Origin: Candidatus Cloacimonadota bacterium
GTDB lineage: Bacteria; Cloacimonadota; Cloacimonadia; Cloacimonadales; WRIO01
Direction: 5' to 3'
Assembly: GCA_029553545.1 (NCBI GenBank)
Contig: JAKPKU010000192.1
Location: forward strand, 1-50,624
DNA: 50,624 nucleotides
A model generated the notes under the pieces. That model searched no databases. It saw only the letters and a program-made list of their open reading frames with translations, and was not told where the DNA came from. Positions 34,578 to 43,983 of this stretch are shown piece after piece. A program made the translations under genes and the position numbers. Position 1 is the first letter of the stretch; each line of letters starts with the position of its first letter.

Positions 34578-35816
34578 TTACATGTTTTCGTATACGTATT
34601 TGGTAAGCTTGCCCAAAGAGTAAACATAAGAGCCAAGCTCATTGTCATACCAAGCAAATATTTTTGCATGAGTAACAGGTATCTCAGGTATTTGTGCTTG
34701 ATTAGCTTCTTCGTTTTTGCCTGATAGATTGATAAATCCAGTGCGAGTATGAGTCTCATGTCCTTCAATAACGCAAGAAGCAGGTTCGCCCATTACATCA
34801 GTTGAGACATTTTGTCTTTCAGAAAAGACCAATAAGTCTTTTTGTATTCCCTCACTTGCCTTTTTGTAAATGTTGTTGAGGTATTCTCTATCAATAATTA
34901 CTTTTTCATTTTCTTTTGTACAGTTTCTAAAGGTAATGTTTAAAACAATTAAAGAGACAGTTGCAGTTGGAATACGGACAGAATCAGCTAAGAAGCCGAT
35001 ATTATTAATTGCAGGTAATACTTGTGATAATGCTTTTGCTGCACCAGTAGTGGATAGGATGATATTATTTGTAATACCTCTTGATTTTCTTAAATCGCTG
35101 GCACCTGTTTTTGGAACAGAGTCAAGAATGCTTTGTGTATTGGTCATCGCATGAATTGTGGACATTGAAGCAGTGATGATATCAGAAGCATATTTGTCGT
35201 CCAAAAGAGGCTTCATCATATGAGCCAAGCCCGTTGTAGTACAGGACGCAGCAGAGATGATATTGTGCTTTGAATGGTCAAAATCTAAGTGATTAATGCC
35301 ATACACAAACATACCAGCATCAGCAGGCATTTTCTTTTCTGCATCAGATATTTTGAAAGGAGCTGAAAGGATGACTTTCTCTGCACCAGCTTCAATATGA
35401 CCGCGTAGGGAGCCTTTTGCATTGTCTGCAGCAGCACATGGGTCGACAAATGTACCTGAGCAGTCAACTACCAAGCGTACGCCTTCATTTGCCCAGTTGA
35501 TATCTTTTGGGTTTCGAGCAGTACGTAATATTTTAACTTTTTTACCATCGATAGAAAAGATTTGCGCTTCTTTATCTACAACTTTAATTTCGACCTTTTC
35601 ATTATTATAGCCTTTTAAAAAACGATGAATGCTTCCATAAGTAGAATCTGTTTCTAAGACCTGTAATAAATCGTCTAACTTTTTACCAACCTCTCTTCCA
35701 CAATTGATTACAAAAGAATCGAAAAAATTCATTTGAAGGTGATTCCAAAGTGATAACTTACCAATTCTTCCCAGGCTATTAATGCCTAACGTTCTTTCTC
35801 CTAATGGCTTTTTCAT
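34578..35816 (-). CDS. gap: Glyceraldehyde-3-phosphate dehydrogenase, long form
   Basis: This 412-residue enzyme oxidises glyceraldehyde 3-phosphate in glycolysis. The NAD fold starts GINSLGRIGKLSLW. The catalytic cysteine is in SAASCTTTGLAHM (C192) and the paired histidine in STIHAMTNTQ (H222). WYDNELGSYVYS near the end is typical. It is about 75 residues longer than common bacterial GAPDH, with extra sequence in the NAD domain and after residue 300. It lies 28 bases after the dikinase-like gene in the same direction and ends at a shared terminator. Confidence 0.93.
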   Translation of the reverse strand: MKKPLGERTLGINSLGRIGKLSLWNHLQMNFFDSFVINCGREVGKKLDDLLQVLETDSTYGSIHRFLKGYNNEKVEIKVVDKEAQIFSIDGKKVKILRTARNPKDINWANEGVRLVVDCSGTFVDPCAAADNAKGSLRGHIEAGAEKVILSAPFKISDAEKKMPADAGMFVYGINHLDFDHSKHNIISAASCTTTGLAHMMKPLLDDKYASDIITASMSTIHAMTNTQSILDSVPKTGASDLRKSRGITNNIILSTTGAAKALSQVLPAINNIGFLADSVRIPTATVSLIVLNITFRNCTKENEKVIIDREYLNNIYKKASEGIQKDLLVFSERQNVSTDVMGEPASCVIEGHETHTRTGFINLSGKNEEANQAQIPEIPVTHAKIFAWYDNELGSYVYSLGKLTKYVYENM

Positions 35817-35844
35817 GACATTCTCCTTTATTTTTTATTTAAAA

Positions 35845-38800
35845 TTATATAATACTGATCGGCGCATCGGACTGTATAGTCTCAAAATGAGTATTCCAAA
35901 TGCTGCCTGTTAGGGGATCTATAGCGAGATTATCGCCAGCTTTGATGCTAATATCATCAAAATAGCATGTTTTTTCTTTATCGTTGACTTTGAGGTTTCT
36001 ACAGTTGACGATACCTGTTTTGCCAAGTCTGGCAGCAGTAACAGCTGCATGTGAGCTGACGCCACCACGCGCAGTAATGAGCCCCTCGCTTTCAAATATC
36101 ATTGGCATATCGTCTGGGACGGTATCTGGTCTGATGAGTATTCGTGGGGTATTTGGGTATTGTTTTTTCAGTTCTATCAGGTCGTTCATATTGAAAGCGA
36201 CTTTGCCATTTAGTACATTTTGACCGATGCCCGTACCGTGTGAAATTGCTTTTTGTTTTAATACATTTTTGAACCTTAAGAGTCTTTGTTGCTTTTGTAT
36301 TGCCTGATTACGAGTTTGTAAAATATACAAATCCGATGCAGCAGGAGACTCAAAAGTGAACTCTATTTCTTGATGATTAAAAGTATAATTCTCAAGTAAA
36401 ACATGTGCATAGTGTAAAAGCTTATTGTAAATATGCGGGAACTTTACTTCGAGTGACATTTCAAGTTCTTGCTCTGTGTGAGTGTTTGTCTGAGATTTTG
36501 AGATGGGTAGAGTATTGACAAGCCCTCCAACAATATCCTCGCCCTGACTGCATAATGTGTAATCACCATAAAGATTAATACCAGAAGATTTTAAAAATGG
36601 ATTGTGAGTAAAAAGCACGCCTGAACCAGCACTGAGGCTGATATTACCAAAAGCCATTTTTTGAATAATAACAGCAGTTCCCCATTCATTAGCTATCTCC
36701 ATCTGCTTTCTATAGAGAATTGCACGGTCTGAATCCCATGATTTGATCACATTTCTTACTGCAACCCTTACTTGTTTGTAAAGGTCTTGCTCAAGATAAA
36801 CATTGTTTTCATTTAATACATTTTTGTATGCATAGGCTATGTCACGCATTTGACGCGGTGTGAATTGAGTTTTTAAGTCAACAGAACACTTCTTTTTAAA
36901 ATCTAAAATAACTTGATCAAATAGGTCCCTGTCAACCCCAAATGCCATACCCCAGCTTTGAATCAGTCTGCGATAGCAATCCCATGCTGTCCATCTGAAG
37001 TTGTGATGTTGACCTAATGCCTCTGTTAATTCATCATTCATGCCAATATTGAGAAAAGTGTTCATTGCACCAGGCATGGAGAGAGGGGCACCAGAGCGGA
37101 CTGAAAGTAATAAAGGATTTTCAAAGTTGCCAAACCTCTGTCTTGTTTTCTGCTCGAGTATATGTATATTTCTTTTTATGAGATTGTCAATATCTCTGGA
37201 GATAGCTTGATGTTTAAGGGTCGCTTCACGATATCTAAAGAGCTCTGTGCTAAATACAAACCCATTGGGTACAGGAATATTTCTCTTGATTAATTGTTTG
37301 AGAAAGTATGCTTTTGCACCGAGAAAGGCTTGATTGTCAAGCCTGGTAGACTTTTCATCAAGATGAGTAACGAGCTTTTCTGCATCATAATGCATCACCA
37401 AGTTGATGATGTTTTCTGGAAGAGTGTCCTGCATAGTATTTATCGCATCGATGATCTTCGCAATAAAGTTATCGAGTGTTTGAATAATAAACGCAGAACT
37501 AAGTAGTTCGCGATAAAAGAATTCTGATTTTTTATGGTAGAATAGCTTATAATCGGTTTCTTCAGTTTGTTTCTTGAAAAAAGATGGCATGATCTCTTTT
37601 AAAACAGGGTCAAAGTTTCTAAAGAAGAACTCATTGATGATTTCACGGACATTGTCTTGCATGAATTTTAAGATGTTTTTGTATTGCTCCATCGAAAAAG
37701 TCTCAGAGGTCAAGCTATACTTTAGCATATTGATATTTGAGGCAAAAGATTCGTTCTCTATACCATCAGCAGAGAGCCCTTCATTGATGATTTCAAGTAT
37801 TCTTAATATTCTTTTCAAAGTCCCTGCTGTAACGTATTCTAAAGGTAGCTTTTCTATCATTTTCTGGATAAGAGCAGCAGTAGTCTGTTCCAATCTTAAT
37901 GATAAACCCAAAGCGTCAAACTTACTTTCAAAGTACCTACCGTACATTGATGGAATGCCAGCAGCAATATGCCTTTTGTAGTATATTTCTTCTCTTCCTT
38001 CGCTCTTTTCTTTTTGTAAAATAACTCTCTTCAGCTTTTGTAGCATGTTGATCGTTAGCGAAAGAGTGTGTACATAGTCGTTTTTATTTAGGGCAAAGGA
38101 GAGGTCTTTTATCTCTTTATTACTAAAGAAGACATATTTTTTCAAATGGGTAATTAATTCTGTAGAATCAAAGGCATATTTCATTCTTAATAGTTGAAAG
38201 ATCTTTATTAATAGTACAATACGTGATCTGGATATTTCAGAGAAATCCATACTCTCAATTGTGCTGATTTTATCTTTTGAGATCAGCAAAACCTCTCTTG
38301 CTGTGAGATTATATTTCTCCTTGATGTGTTGCAATAAAGCATGCGTATTTCTATCTTCTTCTGTAATGTCTGCTTGGCTAACCACATGATTTGGGTAGCT
38401 ACCAGTGAGTACATTAAATTCAAGCACATCCCAAAAATCGATTATTCTTGCACAAAGATCAATATGTGTATTATTGCTTTCAGTATGGATCTGTTTTCTT
38501 AAAAAGTGGATAATTATATCGCGGGTATTTGTTAGCTCATCGAGCTTTGTAGAGCACTCTCTCAGCTCACCTTCGGCACCAATTTCATTAAAATAAACTG
38601 GGAATATGCGGCATAGCTGTTTTAATAGCTTAAAGTGGTTTTGAATTGGTGAGTTTAGTAGTTTACTAATATCTTTTTGAAACAAGTCTGTGTCAGAAAT
38701 AAAGATGCCACCAAGCTTCAAATATGCTATCAGAGCAGAAAGTACAGATTTGCATGACTCTGGTGATGACATGTATATTTCCAGATACAGCCTTATATAT

Positions 38801-39954
38801 TGAATGTGTTTGGGATTGTAGATTAATTGCCAATCTTCGCTGACTTCCACATGATCAACAAATTCAAACCCAAAGCGGAGAAGCTTTTTGATAAATAAGT
38901 CTGTTATCTCAGGGATATTAAACCGAATAATCGCTTTGCCCAAGCTTGCTAAACTATCTGGCATACTATCGGAAAACTGTTTTCTCAACTTTTCAAAAAG
39001 AGTGAAGATGTTTTCCAGAAAATCTAATAAATCTTGGATATTTGATGATGTATCAATTGTTCTAATTGCCTTATCTAAGTCGTAAATAAGATGACGATAT
39101 AAAGATTGCATCGCAGGGTGATTAAGCAGATAAATCAGAAAGTAAATCTGTTCAAACGGCGAATGCAATTGGGATGTATAGTTTCTAAAAGTGGTTGCTA
39201 TTTCATTTTGTGAGGGGATCTTTTGCAGTTCTGTGAATGAACTGCACTCCTCAGTTTCTTTTAATAGGTTTTGTAAATAGATATGTCCAATTTCTTCAAA
39301 TAACTGAGTATAATCATTTTTAAATATATTTAGATTGTGCTTGTACCAATTTAACAAATCAGTGTGTTGAAGCCAAAAAGATAGATTTTTCATGACAACA
39401 TTTTTAACCCAAACAAACAATACATCATTGTCTAATAGACTGCTCCAATTAGAGTAAAATGACTTAATATTTGAACAAAATGAATTAGGGCTTTCCATGG
39501 CAAACACTTTTAGAATCTCACTGAATTTTTGAATAAAGCTATCTCTCTGTGGGTGATTTACTTTAAGAATTAATGGCGTATAGCTGATAAGTGTGTGTAT
39601 GACTGATTCAGTTACAGGTATACTGAGTTTGTATTTTGAATTATTATTCTCAATAAGGATTTCAAAATATCTGATGAAGCGTGCTTGAGATTGCTCAAAA
39701 ATTGACTCATTGAAATAGAAATGATAGTCTTCTAAAACAATTTGCCTTAAAGATTTGATGATAAATTCATTATTCGGGTATGGATGATATAGCTCTTTTA
39801 AAAAGGCATTTAACCTCTTATGAATCCCGAATACAGCCTCGCATTGGTTGAGAAAAGCAATGTCTTCAGGAGGAATGACTATTTCTTTTTTCCGTGTCAG
39901 TAAGAGATTTTGTTCAAGCGCTTTAGAATCAATCGACTTAATCATAAATTTCAC
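35845..39954 (-). CDS. PPDK-like dikinase lacking the PEP/pyruvate barrel
   Basis: This 1369-residue cytoplasmic protein has about 860 N-terminal residues that are mainly helical, leucine- and charge-rich and not recognised. From about residue 871 it matches the pyruvate phosphate dikinase nucleotide domain: NQAFLGAKAYFL, SVRSGAPLSMPGAMNTFLN (near 955), GVLFTHNP, CSQGEDIVGG and EIEFTF...LYILQTR. The phosphohistidine domain follows with TARGGVSSHAAVTAARLGKTG (H1302). The protein ends 67 residues later, with no C-terminal TIM barrel. It could therefore autophosphorylate from ATP but must pass the phosphate to an unknown substrate, as glucan water dikinase and rifampicin phosphotransferase do. 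GAGGTG precedes the ATG. Confidence 0.85.
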   Translation of the reverse strand: MKFMIKSIDSKALEQNLLLTRKKEIVIPPEDIAFLNQCEAVFGIHKRLNAFLKELYHPYPNNEFIIKSLRQIVLEDYHFYFNESIFEQSQARFIRYFEILIENNNSKYKLSIPVTESVIHTLISYTPLILKVNHPQRDSFIQKFSEILKVFAMESPNSFCSNIKSFYSNWSSLLDNDVLFVWVKNVVMKNLSFWLQHTDLLNWYKHNLNIFKNDYTQLFEEIGHIYLQNLLKETEECSSFTELQKIPSQNEIATTFRNYTSQLHSPFEQIYFLIYLLNHPAMQSLYRHLIYDLDKAIRTIDTSSNIQDLLDFLENIFTLFEKLRKQFSDSMPDSLASLGKAIIRFNIPEITDLFIKKLLRFGFEFVDHVEVSEDWQLIYNPKHIQYIRLYLEIYMSSPESCKSVLSALIAYLKLGGIFISDTDLFQKDISKLLNSPIQNHFKLLKQLCRIFPVYFNEIGAEGELRECSTKLDELTNTRDIIIHFLRKQIHTESNNTHIDLCARIIDFWDVLEFNVLTGSYPNHVVSQADITEEDRNTHALLQHIKEKYNLTAREVLLISKDKISTIESMDFSEISRSRIVLLIKIFQLLRMKYAFDSTELITHLKKYVFFSNKEIKDLSFALNKNDYVHTLSLTINMLQKLKRVILQKEKSEGREEIYYKRHIAAGIPSMYGRYFESKFDALGLSLRLEQTTAALIQKMIEKLPLEYVTAGTLKRILRILEIINEGLSADGIENESFASNINMLKYSLTSETFSMEQYKNILKFMQDNVREIINEFFFRNFDPVLKEIMPSFFKKQTEETDYKLFYHKKSEFFYRELLSSAFIIQTLDNFIAKIIDAINTMQDTLPENIINLVMHYDAEKLVTHLDEKSTRLDNQAFLGAKAYFLKQLIKRNIPVPNGFVFSTELFRYREATLKHQAISRDIDNLIKRNIHILEQKTRQRFGNFENPLLLSVRSGAPLSMPGAMNTFLNIGMNDELTEALGQHHNFRWTAWDCYRRLIQSWGMAFGVDRDLFDQVILDFKKKCSVDLKTQFTPRQMRDIAYAYKNVLNENNVYLEQDLYKQVRVAVRNVIKSWDSDRAILYRKQMEIANEWGTAVIIQKMAFGNISLSAGSGVLFTHNPFLKSSGINLYGDYTLCSQGEDIVGGLVNTLPISKSQTNTHTEQELEMSLEVKFPHIYNKLLHYAHVLLENYTFNHQEIEFTFESPAASDLYILQTRNQAIQKQQRLLRFKNVLKQKAISHGTGIGQNVLNGKVAFNMNDLIELKKQYPNTPRILIRPDTVPDDMPMIFESEGLITARGGVSSHAAVTAARLGKTGIVNCRNLKVNDKEKTCYFDDISIKAGDNLAIDPLTGSIWNTHFETIQSDAPISII

Positions 39955-39963
39955 CTCAATTAC

Positions 39964-39992
39964 AATTTATTAAATACATGATAAATAGTCAA
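39964..39992 (-). promoter_or_regulatory. Promoter of the dikinase-gap unit
   Basis: On the minus strand TTGACT (39992-39987), a 17-base spacer and TAAATT (39969-39964) lie close before the start at 39954. Confidence 0.65.
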
Positions 39993-40169
39993 GTATTTTT
40001 CAGGTGGTATTTGAAAAGGCAAAAGTTAATAGAAAACTTTTCAGCAATCGCATATGAGATTACTATGTTTTTATAATGCTTTTATTACTGGATCATTGAA
40101 TTTTTCAGGGTATGCTAAAAATATATAAATATTGATTGACAAATAATTGATTATTTAAAAAATAAAATC

Positions 40170-40790
40170 ATGGATATGAAAAAAGCCTTTTATACGTATT
40201 TAGAGAAGATTGGTAAAGCTGATGAACGGGTAATTCAGCAGCTGGAGATGTATAGCCAGTTGTTGATTGAAGAGAACAAAAAGATTAATTTGTTTTCTCG
40301 CCAAATGACAGCGGAGGAGATTTGGTCTGTTCATTTTATGGACTCCATATCTTTAGCTGAAGTATACCCAAACATTTCTGATGAAATAATACTCGATTTT
40401 GGGACAGGTGGTGGGCTACCAGGTATTCCAATAAACATTATTTTTCCTGAGAATAAGCTTGTTTTTCTTGATTCAAAACAGAAAAAGATGAGTTCTGTAA
40501 AAAATATTTGTAAAAAGCTTGACTTAAAAGAGGTAAATTTTGTTTGCTCTCGTATAGAAGAAATTGATAGTGTGTGGTATGGAAAATTTGATCGTATTGT
40601 GTGCAGATCAGTAAAGATTAAACCATTGTATGCTCAGTTTTTAATGAAGTTGTTAAAAAAAGAAGGCATCATAAATTTATACAAAGCAAAGCAACTCGAT
40701 GATGTGCTTCAGTTTAAAAGTTATCAAATTTTCAATGTTTCAAATGAAATATTAGGCGAAAGAAGGATTGTAGAGATAAAGCATGATTAG
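40170..40790 (+). CDS. rsmG: 16S rRNA (guanine-N7)-methyltransferase RsmG
   Basis: This 206-residue SAM-dependent enzyme methylates G527 (E. coli numbering) of 16S rRNA. The N-terminal helical part has NKKINLFSR (usual NxxxNLT), followed by HFMDSISL, the SAM motif LDFGTGGGLPGIP (about 74-86) and VFLDSKQKKMSS. There is no clear ribosome site before the ATG at 40170, and a second ATG at 40176 is possible. TTGACA at 40136-40141 is a possible -35 box. The gene opens the long unit running to atpC, and the parA start overlaps its last codons. Confidence 0.92.
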   Translation: MDMKKAFYTYLEKIGKADERVIQQLEMYSQLLIEENKKINLFSRQMTAEEIWSVHFMDSISLAEVYPNISDEIILDFGTGGGLPGIPINIIFPENKLVFLDSKQKKMSSVKNICKKLDLKEVNFVCSRIEEIDSVWYGKFDRIVCRSVKIKPLYAQFLMKLLKKEGIINLYKAKQLDDVLQFKSYQIFNVSNEILGERRIVEIKHD

Positions 40791-41541
40791 AATTATAACA
40801 ATTGTTAATCAAAAAGGTGGAGTAGGTAAGACAACTACTTCTGTAAATTTAGCAGCAGCTTTGGGAATATATGAAAAGAAAACACTGCTAATTGATTTAG
40901 ACCCTCAGGGTAATGCAACCAGCGGGATAGGAATAGATAAAGATAAACTCAAATACAATTCTTATGAAGTGTTGATCGGTAGAATTGACCCCAAAACCGC
41001 AGCAATAAAAACTGATGTGCCTTGCCTCGATGTAATTGGCAGTAATATTGATTTGACTGGCGCAGAAGTTGAGCTCGTGCATGAGTTTGCTCGCGAACAT
41101 AAACTGAAAGAGGCTTTGGCAACTTTTACCGATGAATATGAATATATTATTATTGATTGCCCACCATCGCTTGGTTTGCTAACAGTCAATGCTATGACAG
41201 CTTGTACAGATTTGATTATACCCATTCAATGTGAATACTATGCGCTTGAAGGGGTTAGTCAGTTGCTAAACACCATAAGACTAATTCAAAAGAATTTAAA
41301 TCCTGACATGAATATTATGGGCATTGTACTAACCATGTTTGATAAGAGGCTCAATTTGTCAAATCAAGTGGCTATCGAAGTAAAAAATTATTTTAAAGAA
41401 AAAGTCTTCAAAAGTGTGATTAGTAGAAATGTAAAAATATCTGAAGCACCAAGCTTTGGAAAATCAATTATGCACTATGACATCAAGTCTTTAGGTGCAC
41501 AAAATTATTTGCAATTAGCAATGGAAGTGATAGAAAGATGA
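40783..41541 (+). CDS. parA: Chromosome partitioning ATPase ParA/Soj
   Basis: This 252-residue deviant Walker ATPase has NQKGGVGKTTTSVNLAAALG (residues 7-26), DLDPQGNATSGIG and IIIDCPPSLGLLTVNA. It moves ParB-parS complexes during segregation. It overlaps rsmG by 8 bases and parB by 4. The rsmG-parA-parB order is usual near the bacterial replication origin. Confidence 0.96.
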   Translation: MIRIITIVNQKGGVGKTTTSVNLAAALGIYEKKTLLIDLDPQGNATSGIGIDKDKLKYNSYEVLIGRIDPKTAAIKTDVPCLDVIGSNIDLTGAEVELVHEFAREHKLKEALATFTDEYEYIIIDCPPSLGLLTVNAMTACTDLIIPIQCEYYALEGVSQLLNTIRLIQKNLNPDMNIMGIVLTMFDKRLNLSNQVAIEVKNYFKEKVFKSVISRNVKISEAPSFGKSIMHYDIKSLGAQNYLQLAMEVIER

Positions 41542-42389
41542 CAAGATTAGGAAAAGGCTTATCTGCTCTTATAAAAGATGATGTTTCAATCAATACAAGC
41601 TCAGGTAATATTACTAAGATTAAAATTGGCTTAATAAAACCAAATGAGTATCAACCACGCAAACAGTTTGACCCAGAGAAATTACAAGATTTGGCTCAAT
41701 CTATCAAAGAAAATGGACTTATTCAGCCAATAATTATCTCGAAAATAAACGATCAAGAATATGAACTGATTGCAGGCGAACGAAGATTAGAAGCCTCTAA
41801 ACTGGCAGGATTATTAGAAATACCTGTAGTTATTAGAGAAGTCTCTCCTCGCGAAAAACTGGTATTTGCCATTATTGAAAACGTACAAAGAGAAGATTTA
41901 ACAGCTCTGGAAGAAGCAACAGCCTACCAACAATTAGTCGATGAGTTTGAGTTTACCCATGCTGATATCTCTAATATTATGGGTAAAGATAGGGCAACAA
42001 TAAGCAATTCTCTCCGTTTGTTAAAACTCTCAGATCCCGTGAAAGATCTGCTCGATAAGAGATTGATCACTGCAGGACATGCACGCGCTGTATTGCAAGT
42101 CGATGAAAAAAAACAATTAGAATTTGCAGAGCTAATAGTCAAAAATGGCATGACTGTGAGGCGTGCAGAGAAAATGGCTACCCAGTTTGGCACTATAAAA
42201 ACAAAATCCACCAAACAAACAGATTATTCAACAGATTCAATATCGCAATATGAAAACGATTTAAAGAATATTTATGGTAGAAGCACGAAAATTAAGGCTA
42301 AGGCGAAAGATAGAGGAGAACTGATAATTCCTTTCAAAAATCAAGAGGAATTGGACCAGATAATAAAGTTATTATTAAATAATAAATGA
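41538..42389 (+). CDS. parB: Chromosome partitioning protein ParB/Spo0J
   Basis: This 283-residue CTP-dependent DNA clamp family member begins RLGKGLSALI. The ParB/Srx domain has NEYQPRKQFDPEKL, ENGLIQPII and the CTP-binding GERRLEASKLAG. ENVQREDLTALEEA and a helix-turn-helix (DISNIMGKDRATISNSLRLL) follow, and a C-terminal dimerisation region ends the protein. I saw no 16-base parS palindrome in the window by eye. It ends 4 bases before the first atp-associated gene. Confidence 0.95.
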   Translation: MTRLGKGLSALIKDDVSINTSSGNITKIKIGLIKPNEYQPRKQFDPEKLQDLAQSIKENGLIQPIIISKINDQEYELIAGERRLEASKLAGLLEIPVVIREVSPREKLVFAIIENVQREDLTALEEATAYQQLVDEFEFTHADISNIMGKDRATISNSLRLLKLSDPVKDLLDKRLITAGHARAVLQVDEKKQLEFAELIVKNGMTVRRAEKMATQFGTIKTKSTKQTDYSTDSISQYENDLKNIYGRSTKIKAKAKDRGELIIPFKNQEELDQIIKLLLNNK

Positions 42390-42393
42390 AAGA

Positions 42394-42675
42394 ATGAGCA
42401 TAAAGTTGAATAAAAAAGGTTTTTTAGAAAAGAATAATCTGAGCTATAAAGTTGATAAAGGGATTTTGTCAGCAATTGTCTTACTAACACAGTTAGGACT
42501 AACAATGGCATTATCTATTTTATTATGGGTCTTAGTCTTTTTCTATCTTAAACGTACTTATCAACTACATGATTTCTTTTTAATTATTGGTGCAATTTTA
42601 GGTATTATTACAGGATTTATTGCTGATTATCGCATTATAATGCAATACTTTAAAAAAGAGGATTTGAATAAATGA
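42394..42675 (+). CDS. AtpZ/AtpI-like small membrane protein
   Basis: This 93-residue protein has two transmembrane helices (about 26-51 and 60-80) linked by LKRTYQLHD, with a G-rich second helix (IIGAILGIITGFIADYR). Location right before the ATP synthase genes and this hairpin topology fit the AtpZ (AtpQ) family of Fo accessory proteins. Some members have been linked to Mg2+/Ca2+ transport with AtpI. The start 4 bases after parB and the 4-base overlap with the next gene show tight coupling. Confidence 0.75.
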   Translation: MSIKLNKKGFLEKNNLSYKVDKGILSAIVLLTQLGLTMALSILLWVLVFFYLKRTYQLHDFFLIIGAILGIITGFIADYRIIMQYFKKEDLNK

Positions 42676-43070
42676 CAAATAAGCAATATGTGAATAGGAT
42701 TTTATTTATAATTTTCTTGACAGTTTTGCCTCTTTTAATTGTAATGCCTTTGTTGTTTATAGATGTTATAGGGTGGATGCTCGGATCTGTGGCAAGCGCT
42801 ATTAATTTTTATTGGTTGTTTCGACAAACAGAACGTTTCAACCCTGAAGATGAAAAAGCTTGCTCCAAAAATGCGTTTATTGGTTTCAATATCAGGTATT
42901 TATTCTTAATACTTTGGTCAATTGCTGTGATGTTGATTTTAAAACCGAACATTTTTTTGTACGGCGTAGGCTTGCTGAATGCACAAGTGGCAATTTTCAT
43001 TAATACAACGTACGAAACAATAAAAAATAGTCGTTGGGCTAAATATTATAGGGGTAATGATGATGAGTAA
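42672..43070 (+). CDS. atpI: AtpI-like ATP synthase accessory membrane protein
   Basis: This 132-residue protein has four hydrophobic segments (about 11-31, 33-50, 70-90 and 94-112). Size, topology and position between the AtpZ-like gene and subunit a match AtpI, which helps assemble the c ring in some bacteria. Sequence resemblance is weak, as is usual for this family, so the call leans on context. The end overlaps the start of atpB. Confidence 0.7.
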   Translation: MTNKQYVNRILFIIFLTVLPLLIVMPLLFIDVIGWMLGSVASAINFYWLFRQTERFNPEDEKACSKNAFIGFNIRYLFLILWSIAVMLILKPNIFLYGVGLLNAQVAIFINTTYETIKNSRWAKYYRGNDDE

Positions 43071-43974
43071 AAAAATGTCTCTAAAGACGATATTACTAAT
43101 CTTCTTTGTTGTTGAACTTATTATTGCTTTTTTCTTCTTAGGTAAAACACTTCATTTTGGAAGTCAAAAAGACACAGGGAAAAAGATCTGGTTTGAAGAA
43201 AAGACAGAGACCATGAATCAAGAAATTGATTTTGATATTCAACCTGACCTTTATGTAAAAAAGAACAACGTTGATGAACCATGGGAATTTACTTATGGGA
43301 GTAAATGGCTCTATGGAAAGTTTGTCAAGATGTTTGGAGATGGTTCTGCAATCTTGAACTTTAGACTTTGGAGAATGCTGCTTTATCTTGATATTTTTAT
43401 CATTTTGGTTGCAGCTTTTATTAGGGCTAAATCTTCAAAGCTACCTTCTAAAATCCAGCTTATTTTTGAAATGATATATGGATTTATCGATGATTTGGTC
43501 ATTGAAACACTTGGCGAAAACAGAAAACACTTTACGCAATTCTTTTTTACAATATTCTTGTTTATTTGGCTTTCAAACTGGACCGCCCTCTTGCCAATAC
43601 CTGGTATCAGTGAGCCAACCAGAAACCTCAACGTACCTTTAGGACTGGGTTTTATGAGTATTGCATTGGTACATTTTATGTCATTAAGAAAAAGAGGCAT
43701 TGTCGATTATGTAAAGGGCTTTTGTGAACCAATCTTCATCATGGCACCTTTAAACATTGTCGGTGAAGTATCAAAAGTTATCTCAATTTCTTTCCGTCTT
43801 TTTGGTAATATATTTGGTGGTGCAATCATTACACTTGTTGTTTCAAGTTTGACACATTATGTAATTGTACCAGTTGGTTTGAATATGTTCTTTACAATGT
43901 TTGCAGGAACTATTCAGGCTTTTGTTTTTACAATGCTTTCTTTAACATATCTTTCTATGGAAATAGTCGATTAA
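43057..43974 (+). CDS. atpB: F-type ATP synthase subunit a
   Basis: This 305-residue Fo stator protein has LSNWTALLPIPGISEPTRNLNVPLGL, and the essential arginine in SISFRLFGNIFGGAI (near R247). An N-terminal segment precedes the first helix, with a hydrophilic stretch (about 28-85) longer than in many bacteria. Three successive ATG codons (43057, 43060, 43063) are possible starts; AGGGGT at 43050-43055 best suits the later ones. It forms the ion half-channels facing the c ring encoded next. Confidence 0.94.
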   Translation: MMMSKKMSLKTILLIFFVVELIIAFFFLGKTLHFGSQKDTGKKIWFEEKTETMNQEIDFDIQPDLYVKKNNVDEPWEFTYGSKWLYGKFVKMFGDGSAILNFRLWRMLLYLDIFIILVAAFIRAKSSKLPSKIQLIFEMIYGFIDDLVIETLGENRKHFTQFFFTIFLFIWLSNWTALLPIPGISEPTRNLNVPLGLGFMSIALVHFMSLRKRGIVDYVKGFCEPIFIMAPLNIVGEVSKVISISFRLFGNIFGGAIITLVVSSLTHYVIVPVGLNMFFTMFAGTIQAFVFTMLSLTYLSMEIVD

Positions 43975-43983
43975 GGAGGATTA

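Noticed and set aside
40000-40169. Possible replication origin beside rsmG
   Set aside because: Gene order suggests origin proximity, but I saw no DnaA-box cluster or dnaA gene, and no parS palindrome by eye.
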